Source: Bradyrhizobium sp. 195 (GTDB lineage: Bacteria > Pseudomonadota > Alphaproteobacteria > Rhizobiales > Xanthobacteraceae). From it: 64,000 nucleotides of DNA. This document shows, one piece after another, positions 28,606 to 37,963 of this stretch. The first letter of the stretch is position 1; every line of letters begins with the position of its first letter. The translations under genes were made by a program, and so were the position numbers. The notes beneath the pieces were generated by a model. That model saw only the letters and a list, made by a program, of their open reading frames with translations. It did no database searches and was not told the origin of the DNA. The DNA lies in the NCBI RefSeq assembly GCF_023101665.1, contig NZ_CP082161.1, positions 1,364,001-1,428,000 on the forward strand. Direction: 5' to 3'.

Positions 28606-30307
28606 TCAGGCGGCCTGCTGACCGGCGGGCTTGTCGGCTTGGCGCAGGAGCTTCCATTCCCAGGGCAGCAGTTCGTGCAGACCGCGACGCGGGAAGATCG
28701 GCGATACGGGCGAGGACGTCGGCGAGCCAGGCCTTGGGATCGACGTCGTTGAGGCGACAGGTCGTGATCACCGTCAGCATGATGGCGGCACGGTCGGCGC
28801 CACGCTGGCTGCCGGCGAAGGTCCAGTTGCGCCTTCCCAAGGCGATGCCCCTCAATGCGCGCTCAGCACAATTGTTGGTCAAGCAGATCCTGCCATCGTC
28901 GAGGAAGCGGGCGAAGTCGTCCCAGCGCCTGAGCATGTAGTTCATGGGCTTCAGGACCTCGGAGGAGCGCGAGAGGGTTTCGCGCTCGCGGAGCAACCAG
29001 GCGTGCATGTCCTCGAGCAGCGGCTTGCTCTTTTCTGGCGCACGGCGCGCCGCTCGTCGGCGCCGCAGCCATTGATGGCGCGCTCGATCTCGAACAACGC
29101 ATCGAGGCGTCTGACCGCCTCCAGCGCGATCGGAGAGACCGGTTTGCCCTTCTTACCTTCCCGGGCATTTTTCTCGATGTCAGCCAACTCGAAGAAGCCC
29201 CGCCGCGCATGGGCCAAGCAAAACGCCGGCGTAATCGGCAACACCTTCTTCTGCGGGTCGAACAGCGGCTCGAAGCCGTTGTAGCAATCGGCTTGCAGGA
29301 TGCCGGCGAAGGCGGCCAGATGCTTCTGGGGATGCTCGCCTCGTCGGTCGCTCGAGGCGTAATAGACCCATCCCGCACATATGTCCAGATCCGCCCGGTC
29401 TTGCACTTGCCCTTCGCCAGGATACGGATGGTGGTGTCGTCGCCATGCAGGCGCTCGGCAGCCAGTACATGGCGTTCGATCAAGTGGAAGAGCGGCATGA
29501 CGGCGAAGGTCCCGTGGCCGACCTGGTCGGCCAGTGTCGACAACGGCAGGTCGATCCCCTCGGCCTTGAAGCGCGCGCTCTGGCGGTTGAGCGGGATATG
29601 CATGCCGAACTTGTCGAACACGATCGTCGCCAGCAATTGTGGGCCGATGAAGCCGCGCGGCGTGGCATGGAACGGCGCGGGCGGCTGGCTGATCTTCTCG
29701 CAATCGCGGCAGGTGAACTTCTCGCGTACCGTCTCGATCAGCTTGAAGCGGCGCGGGATCTCCTCCAGCGTCTTGGTCACATCCTCACCGATCTTCGCCA
29801 GCCGCGATCCACCGCAGCAGGCGCAGGTCGTTGGAGCCTCAATGACGACGCGCTCGCGTTCGATGTCATCCGGCCATGGCTTGCGCACCGGCCGCTTGCG
29901 CGTGAAGGCGCGGACGCTCTGCGCCTTTGCCGCCGCGGCCTGCGCGGCGAGCTCATCCTCGCTCGCCGTGGTGACGAGTTCTTCAAGTTCCAATTCCAAC
30001 TGCTCGATCAGCCGCGCCGTGCGCTCGGAACGCGGCCCGTACAGTTCGCGTTTGAGCTTCTCGATCCGCAGCTCGAGATGCCGATCAGCGCCTCATTGTC
30101 CGACAGCTTCGCCCGCGCGTTCGCCGCTTCGGCTTGCCAATTGATGGCTTCGGCCTGTATCCGGCTGACCTTCGCCGCGGCCGCATCGCGTTCGACCTCG
30201 ACCCTCAGCCGCGCTTCGCGTTCAGCCCGCAACGCCTCACGTTCGATCAACAGCGCCGCCTGGGCGCTGGCGAGATCCGAAGGAAGGTCATCCGGCTTCA
30301 AACTCAT
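28606..30307 (-). pseudogene. tnpC: IS66 tnpC, frameshifted
   Basis: Begins MSKLPD-like at 30307 (MSLKPDDLPSDLASAQAAL). The frame shifts near 30075. The next long frame holds ELELEELVTTASEDELAAQ, CACCGGSRLAKIGEDV and the catalytic region HGDDTTIRILAKGKCKTGRIW. It shifts again near 29370 (AGILQADCYNGFEPLFD) and near 29030 (MNYMLRRWDDFARFLDDGRICLTNN, AERALRGIALGRRNW), ending with LLPWEWKLLRQADKPAG at 28608. Three or more frameshifts make it inactive. Confidence 0.85.
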
Positions 30308-30344
30308 GAAGCCAGTGAATCAGATTTCCCGGTAGGTTCAATCG

Positions 30345-30405
30345 CAGAATGCTATCCAACTCGCGTTGGACGCAAAGTTTCTTGAGGATTCCGCCAGTCG
30401 ATCCC
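30345..30405 (-). pseudogene. tnpB: IS66 tnpB, C-terminal tail cut off by the recombinase cassette
   Basis: Reverse strand reads GIDWRNPQETLRPTRVG followed by a stop, the usual TnpB C-terminus. Its N-terminal part lies at 32887-33180, beyond the inserted cassette. Confidence 0.85.
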
Positions 30406-30419
30406 AGATAGCGAGGGGA

Positions 30420-30803
30420 TTGAGGAATGTCCCCAATAGTGAGTCTGACGAATCATTTCCGGAGGTGGTCGAAGTTCGAGACCCCCACCATCCTTTGTAC
30501 GGCCGCTCATTTCGAGTGATCAGGAAGATCGGCCAGCGAGGCCGAGGCATTCCCGCTTCGTATGAAGTTGAGTTTCGCACGGGAAGCAGTCTCCTAATTC
30601 AGGCAACCGCAATCGAATATTATGGACAAGAAGCAAATCAGATTAAGCTGAGTATGGAGGCTCTACTCGAGCTTTTATCGACAGCGGATTGTCCCGACGC
30701 ACATGAGCATGGATCCAGCCGATTTTTGGTCGACGCTGACGCCCGCGCTCCGACGCCAGATCGTCGAAGACGTCGCCGCGATTTTGGCGGAGATCCCTCA
30801 TGA
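30420..30803 (+). CDS. Small recombinase-associated protein (DUF5372-like)
   Basis: About 127 residues from a TTG preceded by GAGGGGA; the frame is open further upstream into IS66, so the start is uncertain. The core VVEVRDPHHPLYGRSFRVIRKIGQ, with PASYEVEFRTGSSLLIQATAIE after it, resembles small proteins found just upstream of large serine recombinases, which share an H-P-x-x-G pattern. The role is unknown; a helper or regulator of recombination is likely from position. It overlaps the next two ORFs. Confidence 0.55.
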   Translation: MRNVPNSESDESFPEVVEVRDPHHPLYGRSFRVIRKIGQRGRGIPASYEVEFRTGSSLLIQATAIEYYGQEANQIKLSMEALLELLSTADCPDAHEHGSSRFLVDADARAPTPDRRRRRRDFGGDPS

Positions 30804-30951
30804 AGTCCGAGTTGGTCACACCAAGCCACTTGGCGCGCAAAGCCGTAGTCTACATCCGGCAGTCGACGCCCCACCAGGTCGTAAGCAATCAGGAGAGCCT
30901 GCGCCTTCAATACGCGCTTCACAAGCGCGCCCGCGAACTCGGATGGCGTGA
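30703..30951 (+). CDS. Small ORF upstream of and overlapping the recombinase gene
   Basis: Starts MSMDPADFWSTLTPALRRQIVEDVAAILAEIPHE. This acidic helical segment recalls the corresponding small ORFs in the other cassettes (for example [18 protein letters not shown] at 57.8 kb). Its 3' part overlaps the recombinase in a different frame and is less convincing. It fits the second gene of the cassette. Confidence 0.4.
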   Translation: MSMDPADFWSTLTPALRRQIVEDVAAILAEIPHEVRVGHTKPLGAQSRSLHPAVDAPPGRKQSGEPAPSIRASQARPRTRMA

Positions 30952-32887
30952 GGCGGCCATCGACGTGATTGACACCGATCTCGGGTTGAGCGGCGCGTCT
31001 ACAGCGCATCGTAACGGCTTCAAAGAACTCGTTGGCCGTGTTGGCCTGAGTGAAGTGGGGCTCATCCTGTCGATCGACGTGACTCGCTTGGCGCGCAATT
31101 GTACCGACTGGTATCCGCTCCTAGATATCTGTGGTCTGCGTGGCTGTCTGATCGCCGACCGCGATGGTGTCTATGATCCGGGCACTCCCAACGGACGGTT
31201 GCTTCTCGGGCTGAAAGGTTCGATCTCCGAGCTTGAGCTACATACGATCCGCAGCCGGCTGATCGCCGGCCTGCTGGCTAAAGCCGAACGCGGCGAACTT
31301 GCGGTTATGCTGCCAATTGGGCTGATGCGGGACCCGAGCGGCGTGGTCGTTAAGGATCCCGACATGGCCGTGCAAGGGCGGCTCGGTCTCGTCTTCCAAC
31401 TGTTCCTGCAACTGCGTAGCGTTGCCAAGGTCATGCGGGCGTTGAATGAGCGTGACCTCGAACTGCCACGTCGTGATCGGCATGGCGATTTGTGTTGGAC
31501 GCGCGCGACGCTGGCTGCAGTGGCGGCCGTCTTGAAGAACCCCGCATACGCGGGTGCCTTCGTCTATGGACGAACCCACTTCCAGCCGCCGAAGCGGGAG
31601 GGCGCCCTGCCGCAAAAGGCTCCGCGGCCGATTGAGGAGTGGCGGATCGTCGTCAAAGATCGATATCCTGCCTATATCGACTGGCCAATTTATGAAAAAA
31701 TCCGAGCCGTCATCAGAGATAACCGAGCCGAATACATGCGCATCAAAACCCGAGGCGCGCCTCGCGATGGCGAGCTTCTGCTCCACGGCATCGCCTGGTG
31801 CGCACGATGTGGCCATAAGATGTACGTCCGCTACAAGGGGGGCGGCGAGTATGTATGCAATCACCTGCGTACCCAGGAAGGCCAGCCGACCTGCCAACAC
31901 ATCCGGGCCAACCGTATCGATGCGGCCGTTGCCGATGCATTCCTAACTGCACTGGCGCCGGCCGAACTCGATGCCTTGTCGCACTCCCGCCGGGTCCAGC
32001 AGCAGATGAACAATGCGTTACGTTCCAGCGCAGAACGAGAGCTCGAGCGCAAGCGGTACACGGCGGCGCTCGCCGAACGGCAGTTCAACCGAGCTGATCC
32101 AGACAATCGCCTGGTCGCCTCAGAACTCGAGCGCCGATGGGAAGCGGCGCTAACCGACGTGCGAGCCGCCGAAGAGGCGCTTGCCCGACAGACGCCCTCC
32201 AAAGCCATCACACAAGTGGCCATAAGCAAGGAGCTCGACAACAAGGTCATCAGCCTCACCGGCCGCTTGCCGCAGATATGGGCTGACGAGACTATCTCGG
32301 ATGCGCATCGCAAGGCGTTGTTGCGATGCCTCATCGAAAAGGTCGTGCTCGACCGCGGTGAGTACGACTTGGCCCTGGCCAGGATCGTCTGGCGAGGAGG
32401 CGCCGTGACGGAGCTCGAGGTGAGGATGAGCGTCAACTCCGTCACCAGATTGACGCGAGGCACAGAGATGCGGGCGCGCCTGCTGGCGCTTGCCCGCGAC
32501 GGCGTCCCAGACGACGAGATCGCCGCAATCCTTACTCAGGAAGGCCACCGCTCTCCTCATTGCGCCGATAAGGTGCTGCCCATCACCGTTGGGCGGCTCC
32601 GTCGTGCCGCTGCCATCAAGGTGATTACCCAGCGCAACCGATGGGTGCATGCCGACTCACTCCTCAGCCCGCCCGAACTGGCCCGAACGCTTAAGACCCC
32701 GGTGAACTGGCTCTATGTGCAGATCCGAACTAAGCGTTTGCTGATTGATCGCCAGTCAAGCGGCGCCTATCTCTTCCCGAATACACCATCCATTCTTGAC
32801 GCTGTCCGCGACCTTCGAAACCACGTCATTGCGCAACTTGATCTAAGAATCTGTCAGCCTAACAAGGAGGGGCATCAACATGGGTGA
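30800..32887 (+). CDS. Large serine recombinase
   Basis: A 695-residue protein. The N-terminal resolvase domain begins with AVVYIRQSTPHQVVSNQESLRLQY, where the Ser after R-Q is the nucleophile, and includes SIDVTRLARNCTDWYPLLD. The Recombinase domain follows (VLKNPAYAGAFVYGR). A zinc ribbon has Cys pairs CARCGHKMYV and YVCNHLRTQEGQPTCQH near residues 335-370. The C-terminal part is coiled-coil-like. The frame is intact. Such enzymes insert and excise DNA at short attachment sites without target duplication, consistent with the clean split of tnpB. ATG 30800 is inside the tail of the previous gene, so translation is probably coupled. Confidence 0.9.
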   Translation: MKSELVTPSHLARKAVVYIRQSTPHQVVSNQESLRLQYALHKRARELGWREAAIDVIDTDLGLSGASTAHRNGFKELVGRVGLSEVGLILSIDVTRLARNCTDWYPLLDICGLRGCLIADRDGVYDPGTPNGRLLLGLKGSISELELHTIRSRLIAGLLAKAERGELAVMLPIGLMRDPSGVVVKDPDMAVQGRLGLVFQLFLQLRSVAKVMRALNERDLELPRRDRHGDLCWTRATLAAVAAVLKNPAYAGAFVYGRTHFQPPKREGALPQKAPRPIEEWRIVVKDRYPAYIDWPIYEKIRAVIRDNRAEYMRIKTRGAPRDGELLLHGIAWCARCGHKMYVRYKGGGEYVCNHLRTQEGQPTCQHIRANRIDAAVADAFLTALAPAELDALSHSRRVQQQMNNALRSSAERELERKRYTAALAERQFNRADPDNRLVASELERRWEAALTDVRAAEEALARQTPSKAITQVAISKELDNKVISLTGRLPQIWADETISDAHRKALLRCLIEKVVLDRGEYDLALARIVWRGGAVTELEVRMSVNSVTRLTRGTEMRARLLALARDGVPDDEIAAILTQEGHRSPHCADKVLPITVGRLRRAAAIKVITQRNRWVHADSLLSPPELARTLKTPVNWLYVQIRTKRLLIDRQSSGAYLFPNTPSILDAVRDLRNHVIAQLDLRICQPNKEGHQHG

Positions 32888-33180
32888 TCGAGCAGGTAAG
32901 AAAGCTGCGCCGGAGAGATCGTCACGGCTTCACCGGCAGCCGAAGGCCAGATGAATCTTCCTCTTTCGAGTCTTTTTGTAAACAGGCACGCTCCCTGAGA
33001 ATCGTGCCAGATGATTTTTATCAGATCTGAACGGCGCCCCCTGAAGCAAAACAAATGCCCCCCCAGTAGGTCATGCTTCAAGACCTCCTGCACCTGCAAA
33101 GCCAGGCTCGGAAAGCCGCGCCGCATATCGGTATGGCCCGTCGCCAGCCATACCCGCACGCCAGAGGGGATCGGAATCAT
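32887..33180 (-). pseudogene. tnpB: IS66 tnpB, N-terminal part
   Basis: Starts MIPIPSGVRVWLATGHTDMRRGFPSLALQVQEV, with FCFRGRRSDLIKIIWHD and KRLERGRFIWPS, and is cut after YLLD by the recombinase cassette. The missing end is at 30345-30405. Confidence 0.88.
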
Positions 33181-33524
33181 CGCAGCGCCTTCAACACCGC
33201 CGACACCAGCAAGGGCGGCGCCGACCCGCAAATCCTGATCCGTCCGCTCCCCGTCAATTCCACCACGATCACTTCACCGGACGGTGCCGCTTCCTTGATC
33301 GGCTCCGCTTCTATCGCCGCTTCCACAAAGCCCTGGTCAGCAAGGTCCTGGCGAAGCCGACGCCGCCAGGTATAAATCAGCCCCGTTGAAATATCGTGAT
33401 CCCGCGCAACCTGCGCCACACACGATCCCGGCGCAAAGGCCTCCGCAACGATCCGGCACCGCTCATCCTCGCTCCAACGCCGCCGGCGTTCCGGCCCCGT
33501 CAGCACCGAAATCTGACCCATCAA
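33177..33524 (-). CDS. tnpA: IS66 TnpA (OrfA)
   Basis: An intact 115-residue protein starting MMGQISVLTGPERRRRWSEDERCRI, with a helix-turn-helix region (FAPGSCVAQVARDHDISTGLIYTWRRRL). It overlaps the tnpB start by four bases. It is the only undamaged IS66 gene in this element and cannot support transposition alone. Confidence 0.85.
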   Translation of the reverse strand: MMGQISVLTGPERRRRWSEDERCRIVAEAFAPGSCVAQVARDHDISTGLIYTWRRRLRQDLADQGFVEAAIEAEPIKEAAPSGEVIVVELTGSGRIRICGSAPPLLVSAVLKALR

Positions 33525-33616
33525 TCGCTCTTAAGCTCGCTCTTAAACACGTGCTTATGAGTGCTCAATCCGCCTCTCAGAACAAGGCGGCCTTCATCGT
33601 GGGCGTACGCTGAAAG

Positions 33617-34060
33617 CAACGGAGCTGCTGACCGCAATTGCGGCTGTGAAGCGCAGCGCAGACACAAAAGCTTGCGTACATTGTCGGCGAGGCTTGGCAC
33701 ATCATTTCGGTGATCGCGACTTGAGGCGCATCAGGCGCTAGCCTAGGGTATGCGCAGGCATCTCGAAGAGATCGTGCCGAAGCTCCGGCCCACCTGGATC
33801 AAATCGGGGCATTCCGCAATGGGCCTTACCACAAGGCGCTGGCGAACGCCGATACGCTCGTACATCGCTGGCCGATGTCTTTGCAGTCTTGATGTGCTGC
33901 TGACCTTCTCCGCACCAGGTGTTGCGCCGGTCGGCCTCGCGTCGACCGGCGATGCTAACCTCTATGGAGACTGATGGGAACTCCATGTGTCACGTTCCGG
34001 CCATCCTTGCAGACGGCCAATTACCGGTAGGTGTACTTGGTCGCCCGACCGTGCGGCGAG
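33617..34060 (+). pseudogene. Amidase fragment, 3' of IS66 insertion
   Basis: After the target repeat the frame continues ATELLTAIAAVKRSADTKA from the fragment ending at 28531. Further on, in shifted frames, come PKLRPTW, NGPYHKALANADTLVHRW and DVLLTFSAPGVAPVGLASTGDANL, the C-terminal region of amidase-signature proteins. Several frameshifts are present besides the IS66 split. Confidence 0.68.
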
Positions 34061-34884
34061 CACGCAACAGCGCTGTGGGACCCGTGCACTGTTGAACGCG
34101 CTGCCCCGCTATTCATTCTGATCTCGTCAGACGGTACTAACGTCCCTGCTTGCATGTAGGCGCCGCGCCCGAGCCGAAATGCCCTGCAAGCAGATGGCTT
34201 GCGGCTTGCTCCGCAACCAGCGGTCTGCACACTCGGTGCGGGCGACTGGCCGCCTGTTCACGGGTTTGGGCCGCCTATTCCGAATGACAGCGCCTCTTCG
34301 ATCGGTGCTACCTACTCCGCAATGGCGGTGAGAGAACCGGAGCGTTCCCGCGGACCCCGAAGCGGGCAGACAAATGTGAAAGATTGTCTCTTTAAAGTGG
34401 AGGCAGTGATGCCGGACCAGTCTTTGCGAGTCGCAGGAAATTCATGCGCAGGACGCCAGTGCCGGAGGCGAGGCATTGTTGTTGCCCTGGATGCACTTGT
34501 TGTTGTCGACAGCAGGACGGGCATTGTGCTCTACGCAGGTGAGATGCCAAACGCATTGCAAGCTAAGGTCGGTTACTGCGAAGACTTTCTCTTAGCGGCG
34601 GCCCGTTCGTTGTCCTATTGGACGGACGCGGCAGATATTTAGTCTTATCCGTCCGGATCGACAAAGTGGCTCTGCCGGGATCGTCTCCGACTAGAACCTC
34701 AGTCTTTCGGCAGAGGCGGGCCGTTTATCTGGCCAAGGCGAAATGAACAAGCTTTTGGATGTCAGTTTGGAAAAAACCGTGCGATGTCTGGTCTCAATAG
34801 GAAATTGTAGTAGGACTTTGGCCGCGGTCGCGGAGACAGAGCAAAACATCCTGACAAGAACGAAGTTGACGGCTCGAGAATGCC
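34061..34884. other. Intergenic, unassigned
   Basis: A forward frame at 34199-34642 ends with IVVALDALVVVDSRTGIVLYAGEMPN and similar text that looks protein-like, but I cannot name a family, and the N-terminal half is low-complexity. It is left unassigned. Confidence 0.3.
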
Positions 34885-35988
34885 TCAGCCGACTTGCCTC
34901 ATCGGCATCGCATCGAGACTGTAGACCCGACCGAACCTATTGCTGAGAAATTCCTTCAATGCGATCTCCTCCTGTCGGACGAACCCTTTTGCTGGCAGCC
35001 TTTCCTGCGCCAAAAGGTCCAAGATGGTGGCAATGCCTGCTGCGGTCGTGATCTGGATGGCACTTAAGTTTCGCTCCGCGACAATTCCGTCATAGATCTT
35101 GTTCGCATAGGTTTCCTGTACATAACCCGCATTCCGCCAGCCGCATACAGTGACGAAAATGACGACGACATCCTGCATAGTCGCGGGTAGAGCGTTTTCA
35201 AATAGATCCTTCAGCACCTCACGGCGGTTCTTCAGATTCAGGTCATTCAGCAGCGCCTTGATGATCGCCTGATGGCCAGGATAACGGATGGTCCGGTAGT
35301 TCAGGGTGCGCACCTTGCCGTTCAGCGTCCTTGCCAGAGTGCCGAGGCCGCCAGAGGTATTAAAAGCTTCATAGGTCACGCCGTCGAGCGAAAGCTCCTC
35401 CCGCTCCTCCATCGCCGCGACTGTAACTAGTCTTCCTTCGACGATGGCCTCGCAGGGCTCGATATACTCGTTGATCACGCCGTCGGTGCTCCAAGTCAGG
35501 TTATAGGTGAGTGCGTTGGAAGGATATCGGGGCAGCGCGCCGACGCGCATGCGTACGCTGTCGAGGCTATCGAAGCGCGATGCCAGATCGTTCGCGACAA
35601 TCGAAATAAATCCGGGCGCCAGGCCGCACTGTGGGATAAATGCGCGCTCGGCATTTTGCGCCAGAGCCTCAATTTCATTGCTGGTGGCCACATCTTCGGT
35701 CAGATCGAGATAGTGAGCGTCGGCCTCCAGTGCGGCCTCGGCGACCTGTCCCGTCAGGTGAAAGGGAGCGGCCGAAAGCACGGCGAAGTTACCCTTGATC
35801 GCCCTCACCAGACTTGCATGATTGGCAATGTCGAGCATCGCGCTCGAAATCATCGGGTGGGGGGCAATCTTGGCGAGCTGCTCGCTGCTACGATCAGAGA
35901 CCGTCACTTTGTAATCGCCGGTGCCGGCAAGCATCGATGCAATCGCGCTGCCAATCTTGCCTGCCCCGATGATCATGATCTCTTTCAT
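34885..35988 (-). CDS. Saccharopine dehydrogenase-like / lysine dehydrogenase-type oxidoreductase
   Basis: A 367-residue protein with an N-terminal Rossmann fold: MKEIMIIGAGKIGSAIASMLAG carries the G-x-G-x-x-G dinucleotide motif. HYLDLTEDVATSNEI and GLAPGFISIVANDLA are typical of the saccharopine dehydrogenase family, including bacterial lysine 6-dehydrogenase. The start MKEI at 35988 follows AGAGGTC; an upstream ATG at 36012 is less likely. It is divergent from an ALDH7-type dehydrogenase pseudogene, which in lysine catabolism would oxidise the aminoadipate semialdehyde this enzyme yields. With the partner ruined, the pathway is probably incomplete here. Confidence 0.8.
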   Translation of the reverse strand: MKEIMIIGAGKIGSAIASMLAGTGDYKVTVSDRSSEQLAKIAPHPMISSAMLDIANHASLVRAIKGNFAVLSAAPFHLTGQVAEAALEADAHYLDLTEDVATSNEIEALAQNAERAFIPQCGLAPGFISIVANDLASRFDSLDSVRMRVGALPRYPSNALTYNLTWSTDGVINEYIEPCEAIVEGRLVTVAAMEEREELSLDGVTYEAFNTSGGLGTLARTLNGKVRTLNYRTIRYPGHQAIIKALLNDLNLKNRREVLKDLFENALPATMQDVVVIFVTVCGWRNAGYVQETYANKIYDGIVAERNLSAIQITTAAGIATILDLLAQERLPAKGFVRQEEIALKEFLSNRFGRVYSLDAMPMRQVG

Positions 35989-36407
35989 GTTTGACCTCTG
36001 TTTTGTATGCATGGGTTTAGGCAGGGATTTGACCCTTTCATATCGACAAACCGCACATTTTCGGCCTACATGTTTCGGCAGGTTGACTGATTATATCGAC
36101 GGGCTGATAGGTGCCCCAAGCGTCGGTCGGCGAAAATGCGGAAACTGGTGAAGCTTCTGATGTAATCGCCCAAAGTCGACCCTCGTGGTCACGTAGCACC
36201 GTACAAGCCTCGCTTGAGCCGCTGGAAAGAGATTTATGCTGTCCGGCATCCGATGAATATTCTTCGAGCCTGATCCAGGACGCACATCCGGATCGGGACC
36301 ACTCGAAAGCGCGGGCGCAGGTTGCCGCAACGCAGTTGCGGCAACCGGGAAGGCTTGCTCGATCAGGCGCTGAATTAGCTCCGATCTTTCAATCCCAGGA
36401 GACTGCG
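35989..36407. promoter_or_regulatory. Divergent intergenic region between lysine-type dehydrogenase and ALDH7 pseudogene
   Basis: 418 bp separate two divergent genes, so promoters for both are expected here. I cannot define a -35/-10 pair, and no NifA or sigma-54 site is present. AT-rich palindromic stretches near 36035-36100 might bind a regulator; this is inference. Confidence 0.3.
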
Positions 36408-37963
36408 ATGTCAATCGCATCCGCCTCCCAGACGCAAGCCTACAAGACCTATCTTGCCGCGGAAACCGCCAGGCTGCTCAACGAACTCGGCGTCAGGCGC
36501 AGCAGCTACACAGAGGGGACGCTCGCCGTGCAAACGCCGATCACCGGAAAGACTATCGCATGCGTTAAACAAATCAGCGTCTGCGATGCGGCGGCCGAAA
36601 TCGACAGGGCTCACGCGGCTTTTCGTATATGGCGACTCGTACCTGCACCAAAGCGCTGAGAGCTGGTGCGCCTGTTCGGCGAAGAGCTGCGCGCCAACAA
36701 GCCGGCGCTGGGCCGGCTCGTTTCGATCGAGGTTGGCAAGATTGCATCCAAAGGACTGGGCGAGGCCCAGGAGATGATCGACATCTGCGATTTCGCTGTG
36801 GGGCTATTTCGGCAGCTGTATGGCCTGACCATCGCCAGCGAGCGCAGAGATCACCGAATATGGAGAGCTGGCATCCGCTCGGTATCACCGGTCTCATCTC
36901 CGCTTTCAACTTTCCGGTCGCTGTGTGGGCATGGAATGCGGCGTTGGCGCTAGTCTGCGGCAACAGCATCGTCTAGAAAACGTCGGAGAAGACCCCGCTA
37001 ACCGCGTTGGCGACGCAGGCATTGCTAGACCGAGCGTTGAAGCGCTTCCGGCTGGAGGACGGAACGCGCCGGATGGGCTCTCACTCGTGCTGTTGGGTGG
37101 CCGCAACATCGGCGAGGCGCTCGTCGACCATCCAAACGTGGCCCTGGTCTCGGCCACCGGCCCGACGGCAATGGGTCGCCCGTTGGCCCGCGGCTCGCCA
37201 AACGTTTTGCGCGCGCGATCCTCGACCTTGGCGGGAACAATGCGCGATCATCGCGCCGACGGCCGATCTCGACCTGCCCCTTCGCGGCATCGCATTTGCC
37301 GCCTTGGGAACGGCTGGCCAGCGTTGCACGACGCTGCGTCGTCTCTTCGTCCACGAAAGTATCTATGACAGCTTCGTGCCACGCCTGAAGTGCGCCTACG
37401 CGTCCGTGACGATTGGTAATCCCCTTGAAAGTGGCAATCTAGTGGGCCTACTGATTGACAGCGCAGTCTATCGCGCGATGCAAGGTACGCTCGAAATGCA
37501 AAAGCTGCAGAAGGCCAGGTTCACGGGGGCGAACGCGTTGCCGTCGAGGGTGCTGAGGATGCTCACTATGTCCGTCCTGCCCTGGTCGAGATGGCCGCGC
37601 AGACAGGACCGGTCGAGCACGAGACTTTGCATCCATCCTCTACGTGATACGGCGATCTCGATTCCGTGCTCGAACTGCACAACGCTGTTGCGCAGGGGCT
37701 TTCCTCTTCGATCTTCACCAGCGACCTGCGCGAAGCCGAGACGTTCCTGTCGGCGCGTGGCTCCGATTGCGGTATCGCCAACGTCGATATCGGACCATCA
37801 GGCGCGGAAATCGGTGGCGCATTTGGCGGCGAGAAGGAAACCGGCACGGACGCGAGTCCGGCTCCGACGCGTGGAAGGCCTATATGCGTCGCGCGACAAA
37901 TACGATCAATTTCGGTCGCACGCTCCCACTCGCTCGGGGGGGCGCAAGTTCGATGGGGCATAA
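36408..37963 (+). pseudogene. ALDH7-type aldehyde dehydrogenase (aminoadipate-semialdehyde type), broken
   Basis: ATG 36408 follows CAGGAG and begins MSIASASQTQAYKTYLAAETARLL. The frame breaks near 36655, then resumes as [71 protein letters not shown] and, near the end, [17 protein letters not shown] and [21 protein letters not shown] in other frames. These are hallmark segments of ALDH7 enzymes. At least five frameshifts or stops are needed to join them; the catalytic Cys region (GQRCTT) survives. Its start has a good ribosome site, showing a once-expressed gene. Confidence 0.85.

Larger units (their letters stand above)
30406..32886 (+). mobile_element. Serine-recombinase cassette 1 inserted in IS66 tnpB
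   Basis: A 2,481-bp insert bounded by two halves of tnpB. Removing it would restore YLLD-GIDWRNP. It carries three overlapping genes: a small DUF5372-like protein, a very small acidic protein and a large serine recombinase. No inverted repeats were seen at the borders, and the recombinase stop codon TGA takes its last base from the IS66 side. Homologous cassettes occur at 43.4 and 55.7 kb. Confidence 0.8.
28524..33616 (-). mobile_element. IS66-family element 2 with 8-bp target duplication and a nested insertion
   Basis: The element runs from 28532 to 33608. The left end reads GTACGCATACGACGA and the right end, inverted, GTACGCCCACGATGA. GCTGAAAG is repeated directly at 28524-28531 and 33609-33616. 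It contains tnpC (broken), tnpB (split by a 2.48-kb recombinase cassette at 30406-32886) and an intact tnpA. Joining the outer flanks restores an amidase reading frame. Confidence 0.92.
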
